Assembly: GCA_947488085.1 (NCBI GenBank)
Contig: CANKYI010000001.1
Span: 2,303,928-2,367,927 of the forward strand
Length of the DNA stretch: 64,000 nt
Origin: an uncultured Erythrobacter sp.
GTDB lineage: Bacteria; Pseudomonadota; Alphaproteobacteria; Sphingomonadales; Sphingomonadaceae
Direction of reading: 5' to 3'
The position numbers and the translations under genes are program-made. The notes beneath the pieces are model-generated. The model was not told the DNA's origin. It did not search any database and saw nothing but the letters and a program-made list of their open reading frames with translations. Shown piece after piece: positions 50,684 to 58,858 of this stretch (positions are counted from its first letter, which is position 1; every line of letters starts with the position of its first letter).

Positions 50684-52132
50684 TTACTCCCAGCCGAACG
50701 CGCTGCGAATGATGTCGTAGATGACGTTTTGTTCGATCACCCCGCGCGCTTTGTCGGCACCGGGGCCTTGAGCGTAGAGAGCGACGTCCTCACCCGCGTG
50801 AGTCTCTGATCCCAGTGGAATGGTGGATTGCTGCTGCGCATCGACACCCGTTTCGGGATGAGGTCGCGGGTCAAGGCCCGCAATAGAGCCCGGGCCATTG
50901 GCATAGCCCAAAGTTGTGTAGGGCCGCCCATCGTTGGCGGGCGTAGGCTCTTCGGTGTTGGAGATATCGCCGCTGGGTGGGACCACCAATCCAAGAATGT
51001 CGTTCCCGCGGCGCGGATAGCCTGCAATGGTGAAGACGTGACTGTGATCGGCTGTGACCATGATCAGGGTTTCTTCCGGGTCGGTGTTGTCGATCGCATA
51101 TTGGATCGCACGGGCGAATTCGACGGTCTCTTCAAGGGCAAAACCGGCGCGTCCGGCATGGTGGCCGTGGTCAATTCGGCCAGACTCAACCATGAGATAA
51201 AACCCATCAGGATCACTCGAAAGACGAGAGATCGCCTGCGAGGTCATGTCCGTCAGTGTCGGCTCAGTGCTTTCCTCAGCCCCATCTGCCAAACGCTCGG
51301 CCATGTAAGTCATGTGGCTTGATGAAAAGAGACCAAAGACAGGGCGATCCGAAGGGGCCGCTTCAAGTTCAGCGGCCGTAGTAACGAATGTGCCACCGGT
51401 GCGCGCAACCCATCCAGCAGGCAAATCAGCGCTGTCTTCCATGCGCCTGCCGCCTTCCGACTTGCCATAAAAGAACCGTGAGCCGCCACCCAGCGCCAAG
51501 TCCCAATCCGCTGCCATCAACTGCGTTGCAATGTCTTCACAAGCGCTTGCATCATCTCCGTCTTCGGTGACGACATACCCTTCCCAATTGCGGTCAGAGG
51601 CACGCGCATAGACGCTCGCCGGGGTCGCGTGGGTGATCCGCGCAGTCGATACGATGCCGAGTGCAAGGCCGCGCTCTTTCACCTCTTCACCCAGCAACGG
51701 CAGCGGGTGTGCGACCGTGTCAGCACATGATCCGCGACGCCCCTCGGCGCTCACCCCCAAAAATCCGATATTGGTCTTTTCACCCGAATGCATCGCCGTC
51801 GCAGTGCCCGCGCTATCCGGCACCTGCGCGTTGACATTGTAAGTCTTAACCAGCGCAACATTCTCGAAGTTTTCGAACGAGAGCGTGTTTTCCTCCCCCG
51901 TCTCACCACGCTTTTGCGCTTCGTAAATGCGGGCGGCCGTAATGGTGGAAATGCCCATGCCATCACCGATAAACAGGATGACGTTCTTGGCGCGCTCACT
52001 TTCGGAGGCCTGCGCAACAGGCACTGGACGATCTGCGACGCCTGAATAAGTGTCACCCCCTTGGATAACGCACCCGCCCAACGGCAAAGCGGCAGTTGCG
52101 AGTAGGATGGCGAAGTGACGCTTGGCGAACAT
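50684..52132 (-). CDS. Alkaline phosphatase, lipoprotein form
   Basis: 482 residues of the PhoA family. A lipobox (LPLGGC; Cys21) shows the enzyme is membrane-anchored, where most PhoA are soluble. Metal and nucleophile motifs are NVILFIGDGMG, PDSAGTATAMHSG (nucleophile Ser), STARITHATPAS, MVESGRIDHGHHAGRAG, MVTADHSHV and GSETHAGEDVALYAQGPGAD. It hydrolyses phosphomonoesters outside the inner membrane, supplying phosphate when scarce. A phosphate-starvation box was not identified. It is convergent with lolA and divergent from xth. Activity is well supported by intact motifs. Confidence 0.92.
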   Translation of the reverse strand: MFAKRHFAILLATAALPLGGCVIQGGDTYSGVADRPVPVAQASESERAKNVILFIGDGMGISTITAARIYEAQKRGETGEENTLSFENFENVALVKTYNVNAQVPDSAGTATAMHSGEKTNIGFLGVSAEGRRGSCADTVAHPLPLLGEEVKERGLALGIVSTARITHATPASVYARASDRNWEGYVVTEDGDDASACEDIATQLMAADWDLALGGGSRFFYGKSEGGRRMEDSADLPAGWVARTGGTFVTTAAELEAAPSDRPVFGLFSSSHMTYMAERLADGAEESTEPTLTDMTSQAISRLSSDPDGFYLMVESGRIDHGHHAGRAGFALEETVEFARAIQYAIDNTDPEETLIMVTADHSHVFTIAGYPRRGNDILGLVVPPSGDISNTEEPTPANDGRPYTTLGYANGPGSIAGLDPRPHPETGVDAQQQSTIPLGSETHAGEDVALYAQGPGADKARGVIEQNVIYDIIRSAFGWE

Positions 52133-52232
52133 GGCGGGTCTCCCTGATTTCTTCGGGCCGTGCTATCGCGTTCCAATGTGACGGGAAAGGGAAAGGTGGC
52201 CTTTTTGCGCAGCTCTCCCTAAATCGCGTTGC

Positions 52233-53021
52233 ATGATCTCTGTTGCTACCTGGAACATCAATTCGGTCCGCTTGCGCCTGCCGATTGTCGAAAAATTCCT
52301 CACCGATCACGCGCCGGACATTTTGTGCCTGCAAGAGATCAAGTGTGAGGAGGACAAATTTCCCGCCGAAGCGCTGGCCGCAATGGGGTATGAGCATCAG
52401 GCGGTGCATGGGCAAAAGGGCTATCACGGGGTCGCCACAATCAGCCGGATACCGATCCGCGAGGTGTCCCGCCATGATTGGCAAGCCAATGGCGAAGCAC
52501 GGCATGTCGGTGTCGAAGTTATCGGGAAAGACATGTTCGTCGACAATGTCTACGTGCCCGCAGGCGGCGATGTGCCTGATCGCGACGTAAATGCAAAATT
52601 TGGCCAAAAACTCGACTTTTTGGCCCGAATGACAGAATGGGCAGGCGCGCTCGACCGCTCCACTTTGATCGTGGGCGATTTCAACATTGCTCCGCTCGAA
52701 AGCGACGTTTGGAGCCACAAGCAACTTCTCAAAGTCGTCAGCCACACTCCGCTGGAAGTTGAGGTGCTGGAGCGGTTCAAACAGGCGCATGGCTGGGTTG
52801 ATGTCGGGCGCGAATTTATAACCGATCCGGAACGGTATTTCAGCTGGTGGTCCTATCGCTCACCCGATTGGCGCAAGAATGATCGCGGGCGACGGCTCGA
52901 CCATATGTGGGCGAGCGCTGGGCTTGCGGCAAAGGCAAGCGGGCACAGCATCCTTGAAGATGCGCGCAGCTGGGAAAAGCCATCGGATCACATACCATTG
53001 ATCACTGAGTTTGATATTTGA
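52233..53021 (+). CDS. xth: Exodeoxyribonuclease III (AP endonuclease)
   Basis: 262-residue metal-dependent AP endonuclease and 3'-exonuclease of base-excision repair. It shows the endonuclease-exonuclease-phosphatase fold: TWNINSVRLRLPIVE (metal Asn), LCLQEIKCEEDKFP (metal Glu), NVYVPAGGD, LIVGDFNIAPLESDVW (Asp/Asn), FSWWSYRSP, RRLDHMWAS and the catalytic KPSDHIPLITEF. Length is normal. The stop overlaps the ribA start as TTGA, so ribA and the GNAT gene follow in one operon. No SOS-type site is seen before it. Confidence 0.94.
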   Translation: MISVATWNINSVRLRLPIVEKFLTDHAPDILCLQEIKCEEDKFPAEALAAMGYEHQAVHGQKGYHGVATISRIPIREVSRHDWQANGEARHVGVEVIGKDMFVDNVYVPAGGDVPDRDVNAKFGQKLDFLARMTEWAGALDRSTLIVGDFNIAPLESDVWSHKQLLKVVSHTPLEVEVLERFKQAHGWVDVGREFITDPERYFSWWSYRSPDWRKNDRGRRLDHMWASAGLAAKASGHSILEDARSWEKPSDHIPLITEFDI

Positions 53022-54091
53022 GCGGTAAGACGCCTTCCCCAGCCCGCCGTGCCGCGCAGGCGGTGGATGCGCTGCGCCATGGATGGCCACTGTCTTTCAT
53101 AGATGGGCCGGTGCTGCTGCCGATTGAGACCGCGATTGCAAGGGGGGCTGGCTCAGCGCATTTGCTGATTTCAGCAGCCCGCGCAGCGACGCTCAAACTT
53201 GCCAATCAACGCGATGCTGCGGTGCCTCATGCACCGGTCCTCATCCGCGGCGCAGAACCGTTTGATATGAGCGCAGCGGTGCCGATTGCCGATCCTGCAT
53301 TGGATCTTGGCAATCCGTTCAAAGGACCCTTTCGTGCCGATCCGCTGGAATGGCGCGAGACCGCTCTTGCCGCGATGGAGCTGGCAAGGATTGCTGGTAT
53401 CCTACCGGCCTTTATGGTCGATCCACAATATGCGGGCGAAGCGCATTCGCTCCACGCATCAGACCTTGAAGCTTATACCGAGGCGCGCGCGTTGCGCATT
53501 GTGACCCGAGCGAAACTGCCCGTCACGGCCAGCGAAGATGCGGAGATTGTCGCCTTCCGCTCTGTCTCCGATACGCGCGAGCACGTCGCGCTGATCATCG
53601 GCGATCAATGCGGCGACACACAGCCTCTGGTCCGGGTCCACTCCGAATGCCTGACCGGCGATATTCTGGGTAGCCTGAAATGCGATTGCGGCCCGCAACT
53701 CGACAGCGCTCTGGGCGCGATGGCTGAGCATTCTCAGAAAACCGGCGGATGGGGAGCGCTGCTTTACTTGCGGCAAGAGGGTCGCGGAATTGGCCTTATC
53801 AACAAATTGCGCGCCTACAGGTTGCAGGATGACGGCTTTGACACGGTCGATGCGAACCAAAGGCTGGGCCTGCCAGACGAAGCGCGCGATTTCCCGGTGG
53901 CGGCGCGGATGCTTGAATTGCTGGGTGCGCGCGAAATTCGGTTGATGACCAACAATCCGGCGAAAGTGACCGCGCTTGAAACAGCAGGGATCACCGTATC
54001 AGAGCGGGTACAGCACCAATTGCCCGACAACCCATACAATGCACGTTATCTGGCTACCAAGCGTGATCGATCAGGACATTTGTTGAAATGA
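53018..54091 (+). CDS. ribA: GTP cyclohydrolase II (riboflavin synthesis) with extra N-terminal domain
   Basis: 357 residues. The C-terminal ~200 are GTP cyclohydrolase II, opening the imidazole ring of GTP in the first step of riboflavin synthesis: LVRVHSECLTGDILGSLKCD with three zinc Cys (HSEC..CDC), LLYLRQEGRGIGLINKLRAY, and TNNPAKVTALETAGI. The N-terminal ~150 residues look like a degenerate DHBP-synthase-like part (RibB-type) without the catalytic acidic loop, as seen in some alphaproteobacterial RibA. The start is TTG 53018, overlapping the xth stop (TTGA). It is coupled to the GNAT gene downstream by ATGA. Confidence 0.92.
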   Translation: MSGKTPSPARRAAQAVDALRHGWPLSFIDGPVLLPIETAIARGAGSAHLLISAARAATLKLANQRDAAVPHAPVLIRGAEPFDMSAAVPIADPALDLGNPFKGPFRADPLEWRETALAAMELARIAGILPAFMVDPQYAGEAHSLHASDLEAYTEARALRIVTRAKLPVTASEDAEIVAFRSVSDTREHVALIIGDQCGDTQPLVRVHSECLTGDILGSLKCDCGPQLDSALGAMAEHSQKTGGWGALLYLRQEGRGIGLINKLRAYRLQDDGFDTVDANQRLGLPDEARDFPVAARMLELLGAREIRLMTNNPAKVTALETAGITVSERVQHQLPDNPYNARYLATKRDRSGHLLK

Positions 54092-54609
54092 GCGGACCAG
54101 ATATTGCCATCACCATCCGGCCAGAGGCGTCGGGTGACGAAGCGACCATCCACGCGCTGACTGAGAGGGCCTTTGAACCCATGCCGTTTAGCGGCGGGGA
54201 TGAGCAGCACGTGATCGACCGCGTGCGTGCTGACGGCGATTTGACGCTCTCATTGGTGGCGGAAGATGGGGAGCGGATTGTCGGTCACATCGCGTTTTCA
54301 CCTGTCACCATCACCGATGGGGTGACCGATTGGTTCGGCCTTGGCCCGGTATCGGTGTGGCCTGAATTGCAGCAGCGCGGCATTGGCGGTGCGTTGATCA
54401 AGCGCGGCATCGCCGATCTGCGAGTGCAGGGCGCGAAGGGCATCGTTTTGATCGGCAGCAATATTTACTACCCGCGCTTTGGCTTCGAGCATGTGCCACA
54501 GCTCACCTATTCAGGCGGTCCGCCAGAGTTCTTTCAAGTCCTACCGCTCGATGGCGATATGCCTAGCGGAGAGGTCGCTTTCGCACCGGGGTTCGACCCA
54601 GCGAGTTAA
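54088..54609 (+). CDS. GNAT family N-acetyltransferase (YhbS-like)
   Basis: 173 residues with a GNAT fold: IRPEASGDEATIHALTERAF, LSLVAEDGERIVGHIAFSPV, FGLGPVSVWPELQQRGIGGA (Q/RxxGxG/A acetyl-CoA loop), LIKRGIADLRVQGAKGIVLI and YYPRFGFEHVPQ. YhbS-like proteins have been tied to small-molecule or peptide acetylation; the acceptor is unknown. The C-terminus runs PPEFFQVLPLDGDMPSGEVA. It closes the xth-ribA-GNAT operon and overlaps the beta-helix gene on the other strand by four bases. Confidence 0.9.
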   Translation: MSGPDIAITIRPEASGDEATIHALTERAFEPMPFSGGDEQHVIDRVRADGDLTLSLVAEDGERIVGHIAFSPVTITDGVTDWFGLGPVSVWPELQQRGIGGALIKRGIADLRVQGAKGIVLIGSNIYYPRFGFEHVPQLTYSGGPPEFFQVLPLDGDMPSGEVAFAPGFDPAS

Positions 54610-55613
54610 CGTCGCTCGTAATCCGTCAGCCCGCGCGCCAGCGTGTTGCCCGACAAAGCGACACTTGATCCGGTCCAATCGGCCAGAAACACACTCGAAC
54701 GCTGCAAACCCGGCACGAAGCGCGCCTCATTGCCGCGCACGCTTAAACCGTCGGACGAATGCAGCACTGTCTCCGCACCCAGAGCGATGAAGGCGGAATA
54801 ATTCTGTTTGTTGCGCCCTTGCATGAACCAATTGCCTGCGATGCTGCCTCGGCTGCCTGCGGGCAAGTCGATCATATAATTGGTCTCTGATCCTTGCGCG
54901 TCATCAAAGCTGTTGTTCTCGATCACAACATTGGCCGCGCGCGCCTTCAGATAATGCCCGCCGCGACCACGCTCAAACCGGCTGTCGCGCACGGTCAATT
55001 CGCCATAATTACCGATATAGAGCGAATGCGCACAACCCGCTGAGTTCTCACAGGTGCCAAGCCCGGTGAAAGTGGATCGCATGATATAGATGCGGCCATT
55101 GGGGTCATTCGCAGTCAGGATCCCCTGCTGGCTGTTCATGAAGCGCGAATAGGCAACGTTGAGCGCACCTTTCTCCAATCGGATGCCAGCGCCATTGCCA
55201 TCGCGCACATTCATATTGGTGAAGGTGATCCCGCGGATTTCCGCGCCAAGGCCACGCAGCACCAGCGCCGCTTTGCCCTCGCACGTGGTCCGGTCAAACG
55301 TCACCGTGCCTGCTTCGCGAGCGGCATAGATCACCACACCGGCTGTCTGCACCGCGCATTCACGATAGGTGCCCGGCGCAATCTCAATCGTGCCGCGCTG
55401 ATCGCCAATCGCGTTCACCGCAGCCTGCAGAGTGCCATAGGCGCGCCCACTTTCCTTGATCGTGAACGATGCCGAGCCACTCTGCGCCTTGGCCGAAGTC
55501 ACGGGCAGCAACAGTGCTGCCAGACCAAGAATTAGCACCATACACACCCAATCGAGTGAATTGGCGAGACGAAGCGCAAGGCGCGGGCGAGCATATGCGG
55601 GAAGTTGAACCAT
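54606..55613 (-). CDS. Exported right-handed beta-helix protein of unknown function
   Basis: 335 residues. An N-terminal hydrophobic stretch (VCMVLILGLAALLLPVTSAK) after a basic head suggests secretion or anchoring. The rest is pectate-lyase-like: GTLQAAVNAIGDQRGTIEIA, FDRTTCEGKAALVLRGLGAE, then short repeated strands such as GITFTNMNVRDGNGAGIRLE, AYSRFMNSQQGILTANDP and ENNSFDDAQGSETNYMIDL. No catalytic motif of pectate lyases is clear, though paired cysteines exist. Polysaccharide binding or modification is possible. The ATG at 55613 is preferred over 55685, which would add a long unlike N-terminus. It is convergent with the GNAT gene and divergent from the lipoprotein gene. Confidence 0.7.
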   Translation of the reverse strand: MVQLPAYARPRLALRLANSLDWVCMVLILGLAALLLPVTSAKAQSGSASFTIKESGRAYGTLQAAVNAIGDQRGTIEIAPGTYRECAVQTAGVVIYAAREAGTVTFDRTTCEGKAALVLRGLGAEIRGITFTNMNVRDGNGAGIRLEKGALNVAYSRFMNSQQGILTANDPNGRIYIMRSTFTGLGTCENSAGCAHSLYIGNYGELTVRDSRFERGRGGHYLKARAANVVIENNSFDDAQGSETNYMIDLPAGSRGSIAGNWFMQGRNKQNYSAFIALGAETVLHSSDGLSVRGNEARFVPGLQRSSVFLADWTGSSVALSGNTLARGLTDYERR

Positions 55614-55758
55614 GCTCAAAGCTTTACTCCAAATCGCGCGCCGCGCGGGCAGCCGTGTTGCGACTGTGCCGTTTCGATGCATCAATTCGCGCTTGGCTTA
55701 ACCGGCCTCTCGCCGCTACACTTACACGCAAAGATAGGGACGCAAGAGGAGGGACCCC

Positions 55759-56112
55759 ATGAAGAAATTGACCACATTGGCCGTGCTAAGCGGCGCAACC
55801 ATCACTTTGGCCGCATGCGGCAGCAGCGATGATCGCTCTACCGAAGTGGTGCCCGAATCGGTTGAAATGCCTGCTGAAGAGGCGTTGGAACCGATTGCTG
55901 AAGAACCCGTTGCCGATGCCGATGCGCTGGGCCCGCCAGCCGCCGAAGAGCCTGAAATCGATCCCGCCTCCCGTGCACCCGATCCGGTGACGACAGAGGA
56001 AACCGCCGATCGTGCAGCCGAAGTCGCCGCGCAAGCTGCTGCTGCGGCTGACGAAGCCAACGCCGCAGTTGAAGCTGCGGAGGCGGCCGCCGCTGCTGTT
56101 CCGGTCGAATAG
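55759..56112 (+). CDS. Small acidic, alanine-rich lipoprotein
   Basis: 117 residues: signal peptide with lipobox (ITLAACGSS; Cys20), then a disordered acidic/proline segment (EEALEPIAEEPVADADA). The C-terminal half is an alanine-rich helix (AEVAAQAAAAADEANAAVEA) resembling the Lpp/outer-membrane lipoprotein type. It may be an outer-membrane or periplasmic tether. It has a good AGGAGGGA upstream of the ATG, and stands three bases before a second lipoprotein, making a small operon leading into the acyl-CoA genes. Confidence 0.8.
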   Translation: MKKLTTLAVLSGATITLAACGSSDDRSTEVVPESVEMPAEEALEPIAEEPVADADALGPPAAEEPEIDPASRAPDPVTTEETADRAAEVAAQAAAAADEANAAVEAAEAAAAAVPVE

Positions 56113-56115
56113 CTG

Positions 56116-56355
56116 ATGCAAGCCAAGCCGCGCGGGCACTGGCTCGTAACCCTAGCCATCACAATTCCGCTGGCCGCCTGCGGCAGTTCAAGTGGCAGCG
56201 CGCCGGGAGCAGTAAGCGAAGGCGAGGCAGAGGCGCTCGAAGAGGCAGCTGAAATGCTCGACGAAAGGCGTCTGCCCGAAGGCACTCTACCGCCGGTTGG
56301 ATTGCCTGAGGGAGAGCCAGCATCCGAAGAATCCCAAGAGGCATCGACCCAATGA
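56116..56355 (+). CDS. Very small lipoprotein
   Basis: 79 residues: lipobox signal (IPLAACGSSS; Cys22) and a short acidic, unstructured tail rich in Glu and Pro (EGEAEALEEAAEMLDERRLP, then EGTLPPVGLPEGE). No domain is recognisable. The ATG lies three bases after the preceding stop. Its own stop overlaps the acyl-CoA dehydrogenase start (ATGA), so expression is tied to that gene. Signal-peptide pattern, start spacing and overlap support it as real; function unknown. Confidence 0.75.
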   Translation: MQAKPRGHWLVTLAITIPLAACGSSSGSAPGAVSEGEAEALEEAAEMLDERRLPEGTLPPVGLPEGEPASEESQEASTQ

Positions 56356-57554
56356 ACAGTGAACCCGCCCATCCCATCACCGGAACCACCGGGATGGATG
56401 ATGATACATTCGATCAATTCGCGGAACAGCTTGAGCGCTATGTCCGCGACCGCTTAATCCCTGCGGAAGGCGATCTGGTCGAAAACGACGCCATCCCGCC
56501 AGAGATCGTCGATGAGATGCGCGATATGGGTCTGTTCGGCCTGTCCGTGCCCGAAGAATATGGCGGCGCGGGCCTCAACATGACGCAGTATGCGCGCGTC
56601 GTGAACGCGATGAGTTATGCTGCGCCAGCCTATCGCTCAATCTTCTCGATTAATGTCGGAATGTTTGCGAGCGCCCTCAAAAACGGGGCCACCGAAGAAC
56701 AGCGGGCAGAATGGTATCCAAAGCTAGTTGAAGGCAAAATAGCTTGTTTTGGCTTAACCGAACCGGGATCAGGCAGCGACAGCGCAGCGATGGCGACCAC
56801 CGCAACGCCAGATCCGGATGGCAATGGCTGGGTGCTCAATGGCACTAAACGATATATCACCAACGCGCCCCATGCGGATGTCGCATTGATTATGGCGCGA
56901 ACCGAAAAAGAGGCTTTGTCCAAAAACGCCCATGTCAGCGCGTTTCTGGTGCCGATGAATACGCCGGGCATGTCGACCGGATCGCCCGATGCAAAGATGG
57001 GTCAATCCGGATCGCACATCTCCGACATCATGCTCGACGATGTGAAAGTGCCCGGTGATGCTTTGCTGGGCGGCGAGACGGGCAAGGGCTTCCGCTTTGC
57101 CATGCAGAGCCTCGACAATGGGCGCATTTCAGTGGGAGCTGCTGCAACAGGCTATGCTCGCCGCGCGCTCAATTCCGCGATCCAATACGCCAATGAACGC
57201 AAGGCTTTCGGCGAACCCATCGCCAACTTTCAACTGATCCAAGCGATGCTGGCCGATAGCGAAATCGAAATCTACGCCGCCGAGGCGATGATGAAAGACG
57301 TGACAGAGCGCGCCGATCGCGGTGAGAATATCCTGATCAAAGCCGCCGCGTTCAAAGTCTTCGCCTCCGAAATGTGTGGGCGCGTGGTCGACCGGGTCGT
57401 TCAGGTCTATGGCGGCGCAGGCTACCTCGCCGAATACGATGCAGAACGCTTTTACCGCGATGCGCGCATTTACCGCATTTACGAAGGCACCACGCAAATC
57501 CTCCAGCTTCAGATCGCCAAGCACATGCTGCGCGAATGGGAAAAGGTGTCTTGA
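56352..57554 (+). CDS. Acyl-CoA dehydrogenase family protein
   Basis: 400-residue flavoenzyme forming a trans-2,3 double bond in an acyl-CoA. FAD and substrate features are CFGLTEPGSGSDSAAMATTA, NGTKRYITNAPHADVALIMA, GFRFAMQSLDNGRISVGAAA and the C-terminal catalytic Glu in RIYEGTTQILQLQIAKHMLR. Here YEGT has the Glu, unlike isovaleryl-CoA dehydrogenase, so it resembles short- to medium-chain or branched enzymes. The ATG at 56352 overlaps the previous lipoprotein gene and follows AAGAGG; a later ATG at 56394 is possible. It heads the CoA-dependent catabolic cluster. Confidence 0.92.
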   Translation: MNSEPAHPITGTTGMDDDTFDQFAEQLERYVRDRLIPAEGDLVENDAIPPEIVDEMRDMGLFGLSVPEEYGGAGLNMTQYARVVNAMSYAAPAYRSIFSINVGMFASALKNGATEEQRAEWYPKLVEGKIACFGLTEPGSGSDSAAMATTATPDPDGNGWVLNGTKRYITNAPHADVALIMARTEKEALSKNAHVSAFLVPMNTPGMSTGSPDAKMGQSGSHISDIMLDDVKVPGDALLGGETGKGFRFAMQSLDNGRISVGAAATGYARRALNSAIQYANERKAFGEPIANFQLIQAMLADSEIEIYAAEAMMKDVTERADRGENILIKAAAFKVFASEMCGRVVDRVVQVYGGAGYLAEYDAERFYRDARIYRIYEGTTQILQLQIAKHMLREWEKVS

Positions 57555-57604
57555 TCTAATCGCGCCAAGCTGCGCCTTGGGTCGCTCCAAAGACAAGGAA
57601 ACAA

Positions 57605-58849
57605 ATGTACCAACTCCTCAACGACCTCTCGATTATCGAGGTCTCCAGCTTTGTGGCCTCGCCGACAGCGGGCCTCTATTGCGCGCAAATGGGCGCGGAG
57701 GTCATACGCGTTGATCACAAGGCAGGCGGGTTGGATTACGACCGCTATATGCTCACCAGTGAGGGGCGCTCGCTGTCTTGGGAGAACCTCAACCGCGCCA
57801 AGAAATCGGTCGCGCTGGATCTGCGCAGTGGTGAGGGGCGCGAGCTTTGTGTCGAACTGGCGGCCAATACAGGGCAATGCATCACCAATCTGCCAGAGAA
57901 GAGTTTTCTCTCGCACGCAGCGATGAAGGCGGCACAACCCGACGGTGCGCCCGATATGACATCGGTGCGGATCATGGGGTGGCACGATGGCCGTCAGGCG
58001 ATGGACTTCACGGTCAATGCGGCGAGTGGATACCCGCTGATGACCGGCCCAGAGGAATGGGAGATGGAAACCGCACCGCCGGTCAACCAAGTCCTTCCCG
58101 CATGGGATTTCATCACCGGGGCCTATTGCGCCTTTGCGATGCTGGCCGCTCTGCGCCACCGCGATGCGACAGGCACCGGCAGCGAGGTTCGCGTGCCGCT
58201 GGGCGATGTGGCGATTGGAACGGTCGCGAATTCCGGCATGATGGCGGAGATGCTCTATCGCGGATCGGATCGCCCGCGGCTTGGCAATGCCATCTGGGGC
58301 GCATTCGGGCGCGATTTCCGAAGCAAAGACGGCACACGCTTTATGGTCGCCGCGCTGACTGCGAAGCAATGGGTGGGACTGGTCGAAGCATTCGGCGTCG
58401 CAACCCCTATCGGCCAATTGGAGGCCAAGGTCGGCGTCAAATTCTCAGATGGCGATGACCCGCGTTTCAAACACCGCCACGCTTTGTTCGACATTTTCCA
58501 GACCGTTGCGAGCAGCCACGATTACAAAGCGCTCGAAGCGCGCATGGCAGCGCAAGGGTGCACTTTCGAGAAATACCGAACCGGGCATGAGGCAGCGAAT
58601 GACCCGGCTCTGGTCGCAGACAACCCGCTGTTCGGGCCATCGCCTGCGAACCCCTCGGGCTTTGAGTATCCCGCACCACGCAGCTTCGCCAATTTACCCG
58701 CCCAGGAACCGAGCGATCCCGCCCCTGCCCCCTATCTCGGCCAACATTCCGAAGAAATACTCGCAGAACGACTTGGGCTTTCTAGCGGGACCATTGGTAA
58801 ATTGGTGGATGCGGGAACTGTCGCACTTTCCGATAAGCACAGAGGGTAA
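57605..58849 (+). CDS. Class III CoA-transferase (CaiB/BaiF family)
   Basis: 414 residues of the knotted CaiB/BaiF dimer family that move CoA between carboxylic acids. N-terminal part: IIEVSSFVASPTAGLYCAQM, GAEVIRVDHKAGGLDYDR, WENLNRAKKSVALDLRSGEG. Central catalytic Asp probably lies in VLPAWDFITGAYCAFAMLAA. The C-terminal part has DPALVADNPLFGPSPANPSG and APYLGQHSEEILAERLGLSS. The CoA donor and acceptor are unknown; a mesaconate, bile-acid or carnitine-like acid fits the family. AAGGAA precedes the ATG. It lies between the dehydrogenase and thiolase of the same operon. Confidence 0.9.
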   Translation: MYQLLNDLSIIEVSSFVASPTAGLYCAQMGAEVIRVDHKAGGLDYDRYMLTSEGRSLSWENLNRAKKSVALDLRSGEGRELCVELAANTGQCITNLPEKSFLSHAAMKAAQPDGAPDMTSVRIMGWHDGRQAMDFTVNAASGYPLMTGPEEWEMETAPPVNQVLPAWDFITGAYCAFAMLAALRHRDATGTGSEVRVPLGDVAIGTVANSGMMAEMLYRGSDRPRLGNAIWGAFGRDFRSKDGTRFMVAALTAKQWVGLVEAFGVATPIGQLEAKVGVKFSDGDDPRFKHRHALFDIFQTVASSHDYKALEARMAAQGCTFEKYRTGHEAANDPALVADNPLFGPSPANPSGFEYPAPRSFANLPAQEPSDPAPAPYLGQHSEEILAERLGLSSGTIGKLVDAGTVALSDKHRG

Positions 58850-58858
58850 GAACAATTG

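Noticed and set aside
57555..57604. Weak hairpin CCAAG...CTTGG between the dehydrogenase and CoA-transferase genes
   Set aside because: Short five-base stem, no T-run; within what chance gives in an operon gap.
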